Assembly: GCF_030164465.1 (NCBI RefSeq)
Contig: NZ_JASNJE010000035.1
Coordinates: 1-44,501 of the forward strand
Reading direction: 5' to 3'
Length of the DNA stretch: 44,501 nt
Origin: Sedimentitalea xiamensis
Lineage (GTDB): Bacteria; Pseudomonadota; Alphaproteobacteria; Rhodobacterales; Rhodobacteraceae
This document shows positions 36,447-44,397 of the stretch, piece by piece. Position 1 is the stretch's first letter. Each line of letters begins with the position of its first letter. The translations under genes were made by a program, and so were the position numbers. Under the pieces are notes generated by a model. The model was not told where the DNA came from and searched no databases. It worked only from the letters and a program-made list of their open reading frames with translations.

Positions 36447-37376
36447 ATGATTAACTTGTTTGGCAAAGCGGCGGTCGTGATCGGTCTTGGCGCCGGAATG
36501 GCCATGGCGAATTGCGACGAAGTCACTTTCTCGGATGTCGGCTGGACCGACATCACCGCCACCACGGCCGTCACCACCGTGATACTGGATGCGTTGGGCT
36601 ATGACACGGATATCAAGATCCTGTCGGTTCCCGTCACCTACACGTCGATGGCCGCGGGCGATATCGACGTGTTCCTCGGCAACTGGATGCCGACGATGGA
36701 AGCCGACATCGCCCCCTACCGCGACGCGAAAACCGTGGACACGGTGCGCACCAATCTGGAAGGCGCGAAATATACCCTGGCGGTCAACCGGGCCGCCGCC
36801 GACCTCGGGATCGGCAATTTCGCGGACATCGCCGCGCATGCGGACGCGCTGGATGGCAAGATCTACGGGATCGAGCCGGGCAATGACGGAAACCGCCTGA
36901 TCCAGTCGATGATCGACGGCAACGCCTTTGGACTCGAAGGGTTCGAGGTGGTGGAAAGCTCCGAACAGGGGATGCTGGCGCAGGTGGCCCGCGCCGACAA
37001 GCGCGGAGAACCGATCGTGTTCCTCGGCTGGGAACCGCATCCGATGAACGCGAATTTCACCTTGACCTACCTGGAAGGCGGGGACGACTTCTTTGGCCCG
37101 GACCTCGGCGGCGCGACGGTCATGACCAACACCCGTGCCGGATATGTCGAAGAGTGCCCGAATGTGGGCAAGCTGCTGACGAACCTCGAATTCACGCTGG
37201 CGATGGAAAACCAGATCATGGGCGCGATTCTGGATGGCGGCAAGAAGCCGGATGAAGCCGCCGCCGAATGGATCAAGGCCAATCCGGAAGCGCTCAAGGC
37301 CTGGCTGGACGGCGTGAAGGATGCCGAGGGCAATGACGACGCATTCGCGCGGGCCAGCAAGGCCTTGCTGGACTGA
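36447..37376 (+). CDS. choX: Choline-type ABC transporter substrate-binding protein
   Basis: A 309-residue periplasmic protein of the OpuAC family with a signal peptide ending MAMANCDE. It aligns without gaps at the ligand site to ChoX of Sinorhizobium meliloti. The four aromatic-cage residues correspond to Trp33, Trp80, Tyr109 and Trp195, and the two polar contacts to Asp35 and Asn146, all shifted by exactly ten from ChoX numbering. This supports choline or acetylcholine-like ligands. The start follows GGGGGAA. A strong terminator-like hairpin directly after it probably makes it more abundant than the permease. No betaine-synthesis genes are in the window, so the imported compound may feed the demethylation genes instead. 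Confidence 0.93.
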   Translation: MINLFGKAAVVIGLGAGMAMANCDEVTFSDVGWTDITATTAVTTVILDALGYDTDIKILSVPVTYTSMAAGDIDVFLGNWMPTMEADIAPYRDAKTVDTVRTNLEGAKYTLAVNRAAADLGIGNFADIAAHADALDGKIYGIEPGNDGNRLIQSMIDGNAFGLEGFEVVESSEQGMLAQVARADKRGEPIVFLGWEPHPMNANFTLTYLEGGDDFFGPDLGGATVMTNTRAGYVEECPNVGKLLTNLEFTLAMENQIMGAILDGGKKPDEAAAEWIKANPEALKAWLDGVKDAEGNDDAFARASKALLD

Positions 37377-37382
37377 TCGCGG

Positions 37383-37417
37383 CCGGGTGTGGCGCCCAGC
37401 GTCGCGCCCGGATTTTT
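37383..37417 (+). terminator. Intrinsic terminator or attenuator between choX and choW
   Basis: A 13-bp stem (37383-37395 with 37399-37411, including three G-U pairs) has a CCA loop and is followed by TTTTT at 37413-37417. It begins six bases after the choX-type stop and lies before the permease gene. Partial termination here would set a high ratio of binding protein to membrane components. Confidence 0.7.
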
Positions 37418-37464
37418 CCGCCAGCCGGCCCGATCACGCAGGCGCGGCCCACCGATAGAGCGAC

Positions 37465-38298
37465 ATGAACTGGCTGACCGACCACAAACTGCCGATCGAC
37501 GATTTGGCCGAGACCGGTTTCGACTGGTTGCAGACCAACGGTGCATGGTTCTTCGATGGGCTGGCGCTGGGAATGGAATCGCTGATCGATGCCATTCTCT
37601 GGGTGCTGCAAACGCCGCATCCCCTGATCGTGGTGGCGGCCTTCGCGGCCTTGACCTGGCTGATCCAGCGCAGCTGGAAGATCGTCGCGCTGGTGGTCCT
37701 GGGATTCCTGTTCATCCTCAACCAGGGCTATTGGGAAGAAACCACGGAGAGCCTGACGCTCGTCCTGTCGGCCTGCGTCGTCTGCATGGGTGCGGGCGTG
37801 CCCATCGGTATCGCCGTCGCGCATCGGCCGCGGCTCTACCGGGCGGTCGCGCCGGTTCTGGATCTCATGCAGACGCTGCCGACCTTTGTCTACCTGATCC
37901 CGGCCATCGTGTTCTTCGGGATCGGCATGGTGCCCGGACTGATCGCGACGGTGATCTTCGTTCTGCCGGCCCCGATCCGGCTGACCCAGCTCGGGATATC
38001 GTCCACCCCCAAGGACCTTCTGGAAGCCGCCGAAGCCTTTGGGGCGAAGCCGTCGCAAACGCTCTGGAAGATCGAACTGCCCTATGCGCTGCCGCAGATC
38101 ATGGCCGGGCTGAACCAGACCATCATGCTGTCCCTGTCGATGGTCGTGATCGCGGCGCTCGTGGGGGCCGACGGGCTGGGTGTGCCGGTGGTGCGCGCCC
38201 TCAACCAGGTGAACACCGGGCTGGGTTTCGAGAGCGGGCTGATCATCGTGGTCGTTGCGATCATGCTCGACCGGATGCTGCGGGTGCACCGGAAATGA
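37465..38298 (+). CDS. choW: Choline-type ABC transporter permease
   Basis: A 277-residue inner-membrane protein of the ProW/OpuAB family. A long N-terminal stretch precedes the membrane segments. The permease signature is recognisable in EAAEAFGAKPSQTLWKIELPYALPQIMAGLNQ, the EAA loop that contacts the ATPase. The Shine-Dalgarno is weak. Its stop overlaps the ATG of the ATPase gene. Assignment to choW rests on its position between choX and choV homologues and its family. Confidence 0.9.
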   Translation: MNWLTDHKLPIDDLAETGFDWLQTNGAWFFDGLALGMESLIDAILWVLQTPHPLIVVAAFAALTWLIQRSWKIVALVVLGFLFILNQGYWEETTESLTLVLSACVVCMGAGVPIGIAVAHRPRLYRAVAPVLDLMQTLPTFVYLIPAIVFFGIGMVPGLIATVIFVLPAPIRLTQLGISSTPKDLLEAAEAFGAKPSQTLWKIELPYALPQIMAGLNQTIMLSLSMVVIAALVGADGLGVPVVRALNQVNTGLGFESGLIIVVVAIMLDRMLRVHRK

Positions 38299-39311
38299 GG
38301 AACGCGGTCGAATTCGACAGGGTCAATATCGTATTCGGCGATCACCCCGACCGGGCGCTTCCCCTGATGGATGCCGGTCAAAGCCGCGCCGAAGTGCAGG
38401 AAGCGACCGGCCAGATCCTCGGGGTGCACGACTGTTCGCTGGACGTGGCCGAAGGCGAGATCCTTGTCCTTATGGGCCTGTCCGGGTCCGGCAAATCGAC
38501 CCTTCTGCGCGCGGTCAACGGGTTGAACCCGCTGGTGCGCGGGCAGGTGCGGGTCAGCGACGGGACACGGATGATCGATGTCACGGGCGCCGATGCCGCG
38601 ACCCTGCGGCATGTCCGCCAGACCCGCGTGTCGATGGTGTTCCAGCAGTTCGGCCTGCTGCCCTGGCGCAGTGTGCGGGCCAACGTGGCGCTGGGGCTGG
38701 AACTGTCCGGTCTGCCGCGCGCTGAACAGGCGCGCCGTGCCGACGAACAACTGGCGAAGGTCGGACTGAAGGATTGGGGCCATTGCAGGGTGGGCGACCT
38801 GTCCGGCGGCATGCAGCAACGCGTTGGACTGGCGCGGGCCTTTGCGACCGATGCGCCGATTCTCCTGATGGATGAACCCTTCTCGGCCCTGGACCCGCTG
38901 ATCCGCACCCGGCTCCAGAATGAATTGCTCGATCTGCAACGGGACATCCGGCGCACCATCATCTTTGTCAGCCACGATCTCGACGAAGCCTTCAAGCTGG
39001 GCGGGCGGATCGCCATCATGGAAGGTGGGCGGATCGTGCAATGCGGGACGCCACGGGACATTTTTTCGAACCCGGTATCCGACTATGTGGCGGATTTCGT
39101 CGCGAACATGAACCCGCTGGGCGTTCTGACCGCGCGCGACGTGATGGGACCCGCCGTCGCCGGCGCGACGGCCGAGGTCGAGGCCGAAACGCCGGTCCGC
39201 ACCCTCATGGGCCAGTTGCGGGGCGATGGGGCGCTGCTGGACGTGACGGGCGAAGGCGGGCGGATCGGAACCGTTTCGGCCCGCAGTCTTGTAGAGCGGC
39301 TCGCGCAGTGA
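38295..39311 (+). CDS. choV: Choline-type ABC transporter ATP-binding protein
   Basis: A 338-residue ATPase of the ProV/OpuAA family with Walker A GLSGSGKST, signature LSGGMQQRVGLARAF and Walker B ILLMDEPFSALDP, followed by the FVSHDLDEAFKLG switch region. The C-terminal ~70 residues extend beyond the ATPase core and are shorter than a full tandem CBS domain. It overlaps choW by four bases and is the last gene of the transporter. A long dyad structure lies immediately after its stop. Confidence 0.92.
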   Translation: MRNAVEFDRVNIVFGDHPDRALPLMDAGQSRAEVQEATGQILGVHDCSLDVAEGEILVLMGLSGSGKSTLLRAVNGLNPLVRGQVRVSDGTRMIDVTGADAATLRHVRQTRVSMVFQQFGLLPWRSVRANVALGLELSGLPRAEQARRADEQLAKVGLKDWGHCRVGDLSGGMQQRVGLARAFATDAPILLMDEPFSALDPLIRTRLQNELLDLQRDIRRTIIFVSHDLDEAFKLGGRIAIMEGGRIVQCGTPRDIFSNPVSDYVADFVANMNPLGVLTARDVMGPAVAGATAEVEAETPVRTLMGQLRGDGALLDVTGEGGRIGTVSARSLVERLAQ

Positions 39312-39315
39312 CACA

Positions 39316-39360
39316 TAGTGCCCGAAGGACCCTATCCCGGGATACGTCCGCGAGGCACTA
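39316..39360. repeat. Nested 45-bp inverted repeat after choV
   Basis: Three nested arms mirror each other about 39338/39339. Outermost: TAGTGCC (39316-39322) with GGCACTA (39354-39360). Middle: GGAC (39327-39330) with GTCC (39346-39349). Innermost: the perfect palindrome TATCCCGGGATA (39333-39344). It occupies almost the whole gap between choV and the next gene. Its 3' arm contains the GAGG that would be that gene's ribosome binding site. It could be a terminator for the transporter operon, an RNA switch hiding the ribosome site, or a protein-binding site. Confidence 0.6.
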
Positions 39361-39363
39361 GAC

Positions 39364-39630
39364 ATGGTGGCATTCCTGCGTCTCATGTTCATGCTGATGA
39401 TCGTTCTGACGATTGTCTACGTTGCGCTGTCTCTGTATTCTCGGTCCGTGCGGCGCGGCAAACTCGAGGCGCATTGGGATCGAAAGGGAATGACCGGCGA
39501 TCGCGAAGCCTTCGTGCGGCGTGGGCTGAAGAAATACGACGGGTCGTTCCGGCGCAAACTGATCCTCGGGGTCTACGTGGTTCCGCTGGCGATGATTGCG
39601 ATCCTGGTCTACGTAACGAATTTCATGTGA
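39364..39630 (+). CDS. Small membrane protein, conserved in Rhodobacteraceae
   Basis: An 88-residue protein with an N-terminal membrane helix (about residues 3-23), a charged middle with WDRKGMTGDREAFVRRGLKKYD, and a C-terminal membrane helix. Similar small proteins occur next to DUF1523 genes in the Rhodobacteraceae as far as I recall, but no function is known to me. It lies 10 bp upstream of the DUF1523 gene. Its ribosome binding site is part of the preceding inverted repeat. Confidence 0.7.
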   Translation: MVAFLRLMFMLMIVLTIVYVALSLYSRSVRRGKLEAHWDRKGMTGDREAFVRRGLKKYDGSFRRKLILGVYVVPLAMIAILVYVTNFM

Positions 39631-39640
39631 GGACGGACCG

Positions 39641-40276
39641 ATGGTCTACGTAAAATGGGCGTTCATCCTTCTGTTCTGGGGTTTGCTGGGGGCGGTCCTG
39701 CATTACACGCTGCCGCAGCGGGACATCGGCCGCATCACCGACACCTACGAGAAACGCGTGGATCTGGACGGCGAGAACAGCCTGTTCTGGGCGCAGCACG
39801 ATATCGGCGGCAGCACCACCGTGACCGGCCGGGACGTCTTTTTCATCCAGTCGCGGCTGAAGAACGGCAAGGTGATGGTCTATCGAAACGAAGACACCGG
39901 CTGGAGCTGGCCGCCCTATTTCAAGGTCAACAGTTCGAACCTGCAGGCTGAGGCGTCCGATCTGAAGTCGACCGCCGAGAACCCCAAATGGGTGGTGATC
40001 CGGCACTATGGATGGCGCAACGAATTCATTTCGATCTTCCCCAATGCGGTCAGCGTCCGCCCGATCGCGGACCCGGACACGCGTCTGATCCCCTGGTTCA
40101 ATATCGTGTTCCTGACAGTGTTGGCGGCGCTCTTCTGGGCGATCTGGGTGCGTTGGAGACGCTTCCGTCAGGCGCGTATCGATCCCGTGCTCGAAGACAT
40201 CGGCGACAGCATGGAAGCGACCGGCGATGCGATTGCCGAAAAGAGCGGGCGATTTCGCCGCTGGCTGGGCCGATGA
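39641..40276 (+). CDS. DUF1523 family membrane protein
   Basis: A 211-residue protein matching the DUF1523 family: an N-terminal membrane helix, a periplasmic-looking domain with VDLDGENSLFWAQHDIGG and RDVFFIQSRLKNGKVMVYRNEDTGW, and a second membrane helix near residue 150 followed by a charged tail. Start ATG at 39641 follows GAGGA. The function is unknown. It is paired with the 88-residue membrane protein gene upstream. Confidence 0.8.
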   Translation: MVYVKWAFILLFWGLLGAVLHYTLPQRDIGRITDTYEKRVDLDGENSLFWAQHDIGGSTTVTGRDVFFIQSRLKNGKVMVYRNEDTGWSWPPYFKVNSSNLQAEASDLKSTAENPKWVVIRHYGWRNEFISIFPNAVSVRPIADPDTRLIPWFNIVFLTVLAALFWAIWVRWRRFRQARIDPVLEDIGDSMEATGDAIAEKSGRFRRWLGR

Positions 40277-40291
40277 ATGGCCCGCGCGAAC

Positions 40292-40311
40292 CGCGGCGCC
40301 ATTGCGCCGCG
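40292..40311. terminator. Hairpin after the DUF1523 gene
   Basis: CGCGGCGC-CATT-GCGCCGCG forms a perfect 8-bp stem with a four-base loop, 15 bp after the DUF1523 stop. It is followed by a slightly T-rich stretch but no T-run. It separates the small-membrane-protein pair from the phospholipid genes. Confidence 0.5.
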
Positions 40312-40388
40312 CTCGGATTATCCCGTTGATCCCCGCCATGTGTCCGGGCTAGGACAACTGCATATCCCCGAAGGCGAGATGACCGCAC

Positions 40389-41081
40389 ATGACCATGCTT
40401 GGAACCTTTATCAAGCCGATGCACCGCGAAGGCATCCGTTTTGTCGCCATTTTTGCGGTGGTCGCGGCGTTGCTGTTCCTGATTTCCGACGAGCTCGGCT
40501 GGATCGGTGTGGGCCTTACCGTCTGGTGCTACTACTTTTTCAGGGACCCGAAGCGAACCACGCCGATCCGGGACGGGCTGATCGTCAGCCCGGCGGATGG
40601 CGTGGTTTCGCTGATCGAACCGGCGGTCCCTCCTGCCGAACTGGGGCTGCCGGACGAACCGCTGACGCGGGTCAGCGTTTTCATGAACGTGTTCAACTGT
40701 CACGTGAACCGGGCGCCGGTCGCCGGTGAAGTCGCGGCGGTCGCCTATCGTCCGGGCAAGTTCTTCAACGCGTCGCTGGACAAGGCCAGTTCCGACAACG
40801 AACGCAACAGCCTGAGCATCCGTATGGCGGACGGGCGTCAGGTCGCGGTGGTGCAGATCGCGGGCCTGGTGGCGCGGCGCATCGTTTGTTTCGTGCAGAA
40901 GGGCGATCCGCTGATGACCGGAGAACGGTTTGGGCTGATCCGCTTCGGATCGCGGCTGGATGTCTACCTGCCGGACGGTGTCGCCCCTATGGTCAGCGTC
41001 GGCCAGACCATGGTCGCCGGTGAAACGGTGCTGGCCGATTTGACGTCGGCCGAGACGGCGCGCGCCGGGCGAACGGGCTGA
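40389..41081 (+). CDS. psd: Phosphatidylserine decarboxylase proenzyme (short type)
   Basis: A 230-residue protein with two N-terminal membrane helices and the short-type PSD domain. The [11 protein letters not shown] motif near residue 188 contains the Gly-Ser pair where the proenzyme cuts itself to make the pyruvoyl group. [17 protein letters not shown] is the other conserved stretch. It makes phosphatidylethanolamine from phosphatidylserine at the inner membrane. The next gene, four bases on, makes phosphatidylserine, so the two form the usual pair. The ATG follows AAGGCGAG. Confidence 0.92.
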   Translation: MTMLGTFIKPMHREGIRFVAIFAVVAALLFLISDELGWIGVGLTVWCYYFFRDPKRTTPIRDGLIVSPADGVVSLIEPAVPPAELGLPDEPLTRVSVFMNVFNCHVNRAPVAGEVAAVAYRPGKFFNASLDKASSDNERNSLSIRMADGRQVAVVQIAGLVARRIVCFVQKGDPLMTGERFGLIRFGSRLDVYLPDGVAPMVSVGQTMVAGETVLADLTSAETARAGRTG

Positions 41082-41084
41082 CCC

Positions 41085-41831
41085 ATGTCCGACGATCGCC
41101 AGCCCCACCGCGCAGATCTGCCGATCGTTTCGCTTCTTCCGAACATTGTGACCATCGCGGCCATCTGCGCCGGCATGTCCGCCATCCGGTTCGGCTTTGA
41201 AGGCCAGTTCAAGGCAGCCGTCATCATGGTTCTGGTGGCGGGCATTCTGGATGGTCTGGACGGCAGACTGGCGCGGCTCTTGAAATCGGAATCCGCGATG
41301 GGTGCGGAACTGGATTCCCTTGCGGATTTCGTGAACTTCGGCGTAACCCCGGCGCTGGTGCTCTATGCTTGGGGGTTGCAGGGGACAAACAGCGCCGGGT
41401 GGATCGCGGTGCTGATGTTCGCGATCAGTTGCGTGATGCGGCTTGCCCGCTTCAACATCGACAGCAAATCGGAAATCTCCGGGCAACAGCCCGACCGCTT
41501 CGTCGGCGTTCCCGCGCCGGCGGGGGCGTTCCTTGTTCTCCTGCCCATGCTCCTGTCGTTCCTGGTCGACGATCCCGATTTCATCCCGCCCGCGCTGGTC
41601 GGGATCTACATGATCTGCATCGGGTTCCTGATGATCAGCAGGATCCCGACCTATTCCTTCAAGAAAACGCGGGTGTCGCGGAAAAACGTCAAGTATCTGC
41701 TGCTTGGATTCGCGTTTCTGGCCGCCGGTCTACTGACGCGCACCTGGGCCACTCTGATCGTGCTCAACCTGGCCTATTCCGGCAGTGTCCTCTGGGCCTG
41801 GTTCAACCGGAACAAGCCGGATTCCCCGTGA
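41085..41831 (+). CDS. pssA: CDP-diacylglycerol-serine O-phosphatidyltransferase
   Basis: A 248-residue integral membrane enzyme with the CDP-alcohol phosphotransferase signature between Asp56 and Asp81: D-x2-DG-x2-AR-x8-G-x3-D-x3-D, all four Asp present. It makes phosphatidylserine from CDP-diacylglycerol and serine, the substrate for the decarboxylase encoded just upstream. About eight membrane segments, the standard type II enzyme. It ends 13 bp before the converging glycosyltransferase gene. Confidence 0.92.
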   Translation: MSDDRQPHRADLPIVSLLPNIVTIAAICAGMSAIRFGFEGQFKAAVIMVLVAGILDGLDGRLARLLKSESAMGAELDSLADFVNFGVTPALVLYAWGLQGTNSAGWIAVLMFAISCVMRLARFNIDSKSEISGQQPDRFVGVPAPAGAFLVLLPMLLSFLVDDPDFIPPALVGIYMICIGFLMISRIPTYSFKKTRVSRKNVKYLLLGFAFLAAGLLTRTWATLIVLNLAYSGSVLWAWFNRNKPDSP

Positions 41832-41844
41832 CGCAAGGCCCGGT

Positions 41845-43422
41845 TCAATCGGCGAAGAGATTTTCCATCGAGGCGATCTTCAGGGCCTGTTCCCGGGAAA
41901 TGCCGAGAAAATTCCGCAATGCCTCGGCGCTCCGGTGCGGGTCGTCGGTTTCGGAAATCCGCCCGTATCGTGAAAAACCGGCGTCGCGGATGCGGTCGCT
42001 TTCACCAAGGATGTCGTTGCGGATGGCGGGCAGCAGCCGTTCCAGAGTCGCGGCGCTGGTTTGGTCGCCGGCGAGTCCGACGCGCCGCGCATGTCCGATC
42101 AGGTAATCGTCGGCGAAGCGGCAGTTCATTTCCAGAATGCGCGTTTCCGACTGGTCCGCCTGGAAATCCTGCATCAGGTCGAGATTGCCGGGGTCCATGC
42201 AGACGATGAGGCGATCAGTCTCGAAATGGTCAAACAGCATCCGCATCAGGGCACGCCGATGCCGGGTGCGTTTCCTGAGCGATGACTGGATGCCGCCAAG
42301 ATCCGGAAGCGGGGTGTCTTCCTCGTTGAACAGGTAGGAAATGGCGGGCAGGTTCGTCACCTTCCGGATCCGGTCCAGAAGGCGTTTCGCCACGTGCCAT
42401 TTCTTGCAGACCACGATCATGAGTTCGCGTTCGCGGCCCAGCGAAGACTCGGTTTCCCAGAAACGCGGCGCGAACCGTTCGCCTACGCGCCCCCGTCCGG
42501 ACAGGAATTCGTAGAGCTTGCGCCCTTCGTTGCTGATCTGGAACGAGATATCCTGTTGCGCATACAGCCGCCCGAGGCGTTCCTTCAGTTCGGCCGCTTC
42601 GGAACTGATCTTGCGTGCGAACAGGAAATTCTGACCGAGCAGCAGGTCATGGTGGTCGTTGTAGAACGTGACCGGCATGCCGTAATCCGTGAACAACAGG
42701 AACGTCAGGGAGCGCGTTTCGATCTCGGGTTCCGGAACCAGATGGCGCACGAGCGTCTGGAAAAATGTTTCGTCCGGAATCCATGTGGTCCGGAAGAACC
42801 GGATCACATCGCGGCGGGCGTCGCAGAAGTCAAGAATGGCCTCGATCGTCCTGCGCCTGAGGCACCACCACTGGCTGCCGATCTGCACCTTGATGTCAGG
42901 CGGAACCGGCCGCCGCAGTCCCAGCCGGCGCTGCATGTCGACCGATGCATAGAAAAGCGCCTTGTGCTTGCGCTCATTGAACAGGTGGCGAAAGACCAGG
43001 CGGTCGTCCTTCAACCCGGTCTTGATCCAATCGCTCTGAAAGAAATCGAAACTTTCGACGAAATCAGCGTCGTGCGAATCCAGATACCGGCGCGCGAACT
43101 CGGCTGTCTTGATCGGCATGCAGTCGCCGGACAGCATGTAGAAATGCGTCGCGCGGGGAAATGTCTCGAGCGCGGTCTGAACCGCGTTCAGGGTCGCCTG
43201 CACCAGGGACCATTCGCCCCAGCCGCATTTGACCCGTTTGTCGGAGAAAACGACGTTGGGATTGTTCGCCAGCGCGGTCCGGATCTTCAGGTAGTCCCCC
43301 GACCGGGCGCGGGCATCGAAATGGATCGAAAGGCAATCGCCCGCGTCCGTCAGCCATTCCGCTTGCCGAATGATCGCGTCGGGATCCTTGTGGCACAACA
43401 GGATATACGCGATTTTCGCCAT
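41845..43422 (-). CDS. Beta-1,6-N-acetylglucosaminyltransferase-like protein (GT14, DUF5928)
   Basis: A 525-residue protein. The start at 43422 (MAKIAYILLCHKDP) matches the family N-terminus and is preferred to longer upstream frames. The first ~270 residues are a core-2/I-branching GT14 glycosyltransferase domain with HFDARA, GEWSLVQATL and HFYMLSGDCMPI. The rest is a DUF5928 domain with EMNCRFADDYLIGH. These occur together in Rhodobacteraceae. The acceptor is unknown but a cell-surface glycan is likely. It diverges from a sulfotransferase gene, with 144 bp between the starts. Confidence 0.83.
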   Translation of the reverse strand: MAKIAYILLCHKDPDAIIRQAEWLTDAGDCLSIHFDARARSGDYLKIRTALANNPNVVFSDKRVKCGWGEWSLVQATLNAVQTALETFPRATHFYMLSGDCMPIKTAEFARRYLDSHDADFVESFDFFQSDWIKTGLKDDRLVFRHLFNERKHKALFYASVDMQRRLGLRRPVPPDIKVQIGSQWWCLRRRTIEAILDFCDARRDVIRFFRTTWIPDETFFQTLVRHLVPEPEIETRSLTFLLFTDYGMPVTFYNDHHDLLLGQNFLFARKISSEAAELKERLGRLYAQQDISFQISNEGRKLYEFLSGRGRVGERFAPRFWETESSLGRERELMIVVCKKWHVAKRLLDRIRKVTNLPAISYLFNEEDTPLPDLGGIQSSLRKRTRHRRALMRMLFDHFETDRLIVCMDPGNLDLMQDFQADQSETRILEMNCRFADDYLIGHARRVGLAGDQTSAATLERLLPAIRNDILGESDRIRDAGFSRYGRISETDDPHRSAEALRNFLGISREQALKIASMENLFAD

Positions 43423-43455
43423 TTCGAGTAAGATACGCCCATGCTTTGTTAAATG

Positions 43456-43469
43456 TTTATCCTGATAAA
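43456..43469. promoter_or_regulatory. Palindrome in the glycosyltransferase/sulfotransferase gap
   Basis: TTTATC-CT-GATAAA is a perfect inverted repeat in the A/T-rich divergent gap between the glycosyltransferase and the sulfotransferase. It is a possible operator or a promoter element. No regulator can be assigned. Confidence 0.3.
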
Positions 43470-43566
43470 GATGAAGACGAATTGAATAAACCCGAATTGT
43501 TTGCTTTCTGGGCTTCAACGGGTCCGAAGCCGGATCAGGGCAAGACAGGCCGAAGGGGCGGAGCAC

Positions 43567-44385
43567 ATGGGATTTCCCGGAATCTGGATGACGGAATCCG
43601 AAAGCATGGTCTATCGCGTGGTGCCAAAATGCGCCTGCTCGACCATTGGCCAGATCATGTACTATTCCGATCACGGGGCGTTTTTCGACGGCGATATCCA
43701 CGATGCGGAGTCGGGTCTTCACAAATGGGCGCAGGAGGCGAGTCAGGGTCCGATCAGCCGAAATGTGACCGAACACCGATCCTATGCGTTCACTTGCGTG
43801 CGCAATCCCTACGCGCGCATACTCAGTTCCTTCTTTGACAAGATCTGCGGGATGCAGCGCAACGGCAAACGCTATCGTGGCAATCTCGTCCCGATGCTGG
43901 TCGCAAACTATGGGGTCGAAGTCGGCGGAGAGGACGGAAAACAGGATTTCGACCAGATCAGGTCATTCCGGCGGTTTCTTCTCTTCGCGCGGGACACGAT
44001 CCGCTGGCGCAAGCCGATGGATCCCGACATCCACTGGTCGTCCATGTCCGGCCACATAGGGACCTTCATCCGGAACGGCGGCACCTATGACGATATCTTC
44101 TGGACGGAACGCTTTGACGATGGGATGGCCAAGGTGCTCGCGGCGACGCGGACCCCAAAGCCTGTCGATCTGAAAGCGATCCCCAGGTTCAACGAAAGCG
44201 AAGGGCACGGGCCGAAGCGCGCGCATCCCGTCCAGGCGTATTTCGACGACCTGTCGATGCATCTCGTCTATGAAATCTACAAGCGCGATTTCGAACTGTT
44301 CAAGTACGATGTCCAGGACCCGTCCAACAAGATGCCGGTCGGGGAAATCGATCTGGACGAAGTCCACGCGAAACTGGGCGACTAA
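43567..44385 (+). CDS. Sulfotransferase family 2-like protein
   Basis: A 272-residue protein with the 5'-phosphosulfate-binding motif VPKCACSTIG (residues 19-28) and a 3'-phosphate-binding motif in CVRNPYARILSSFFD. It would transfer sulfate from PAPS to a sugar or other acceptor. The start at 43567 follows GGGGCGGAG and gives the typical short N-terminus. It lies divergent from a glycosyltransferase, which suggests sulfation of a surface glycan. The acceptor is inferred. Confidence 0.8.
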   Translation: MGFPGIWMTESESMVYRVVPKCACSTIGQIMYYSDHGAFFDGDIHDAESGLHKWAQEASQGPISRNVTEHRSYAFTCVRNPYARILSSFFDKICGMQRNGKRYRGNLVPMLVANYGVEVGGEDGKQDFDQIRSFRRFLLFARDTIRWRKPMDPDIHWSSMSGHIGTFIRNGGTYDDIFWTERFDDGMAKVLAATRTPKPVDLKAIPRFNESEGHGPKRAHPVQAYFDDLSMHLVYEIYKRDFELFKYDVQDPSNKMPVGEIDLDEVHAKLGD

Positions 44386-44397
44386 AGCATTTCGGGA

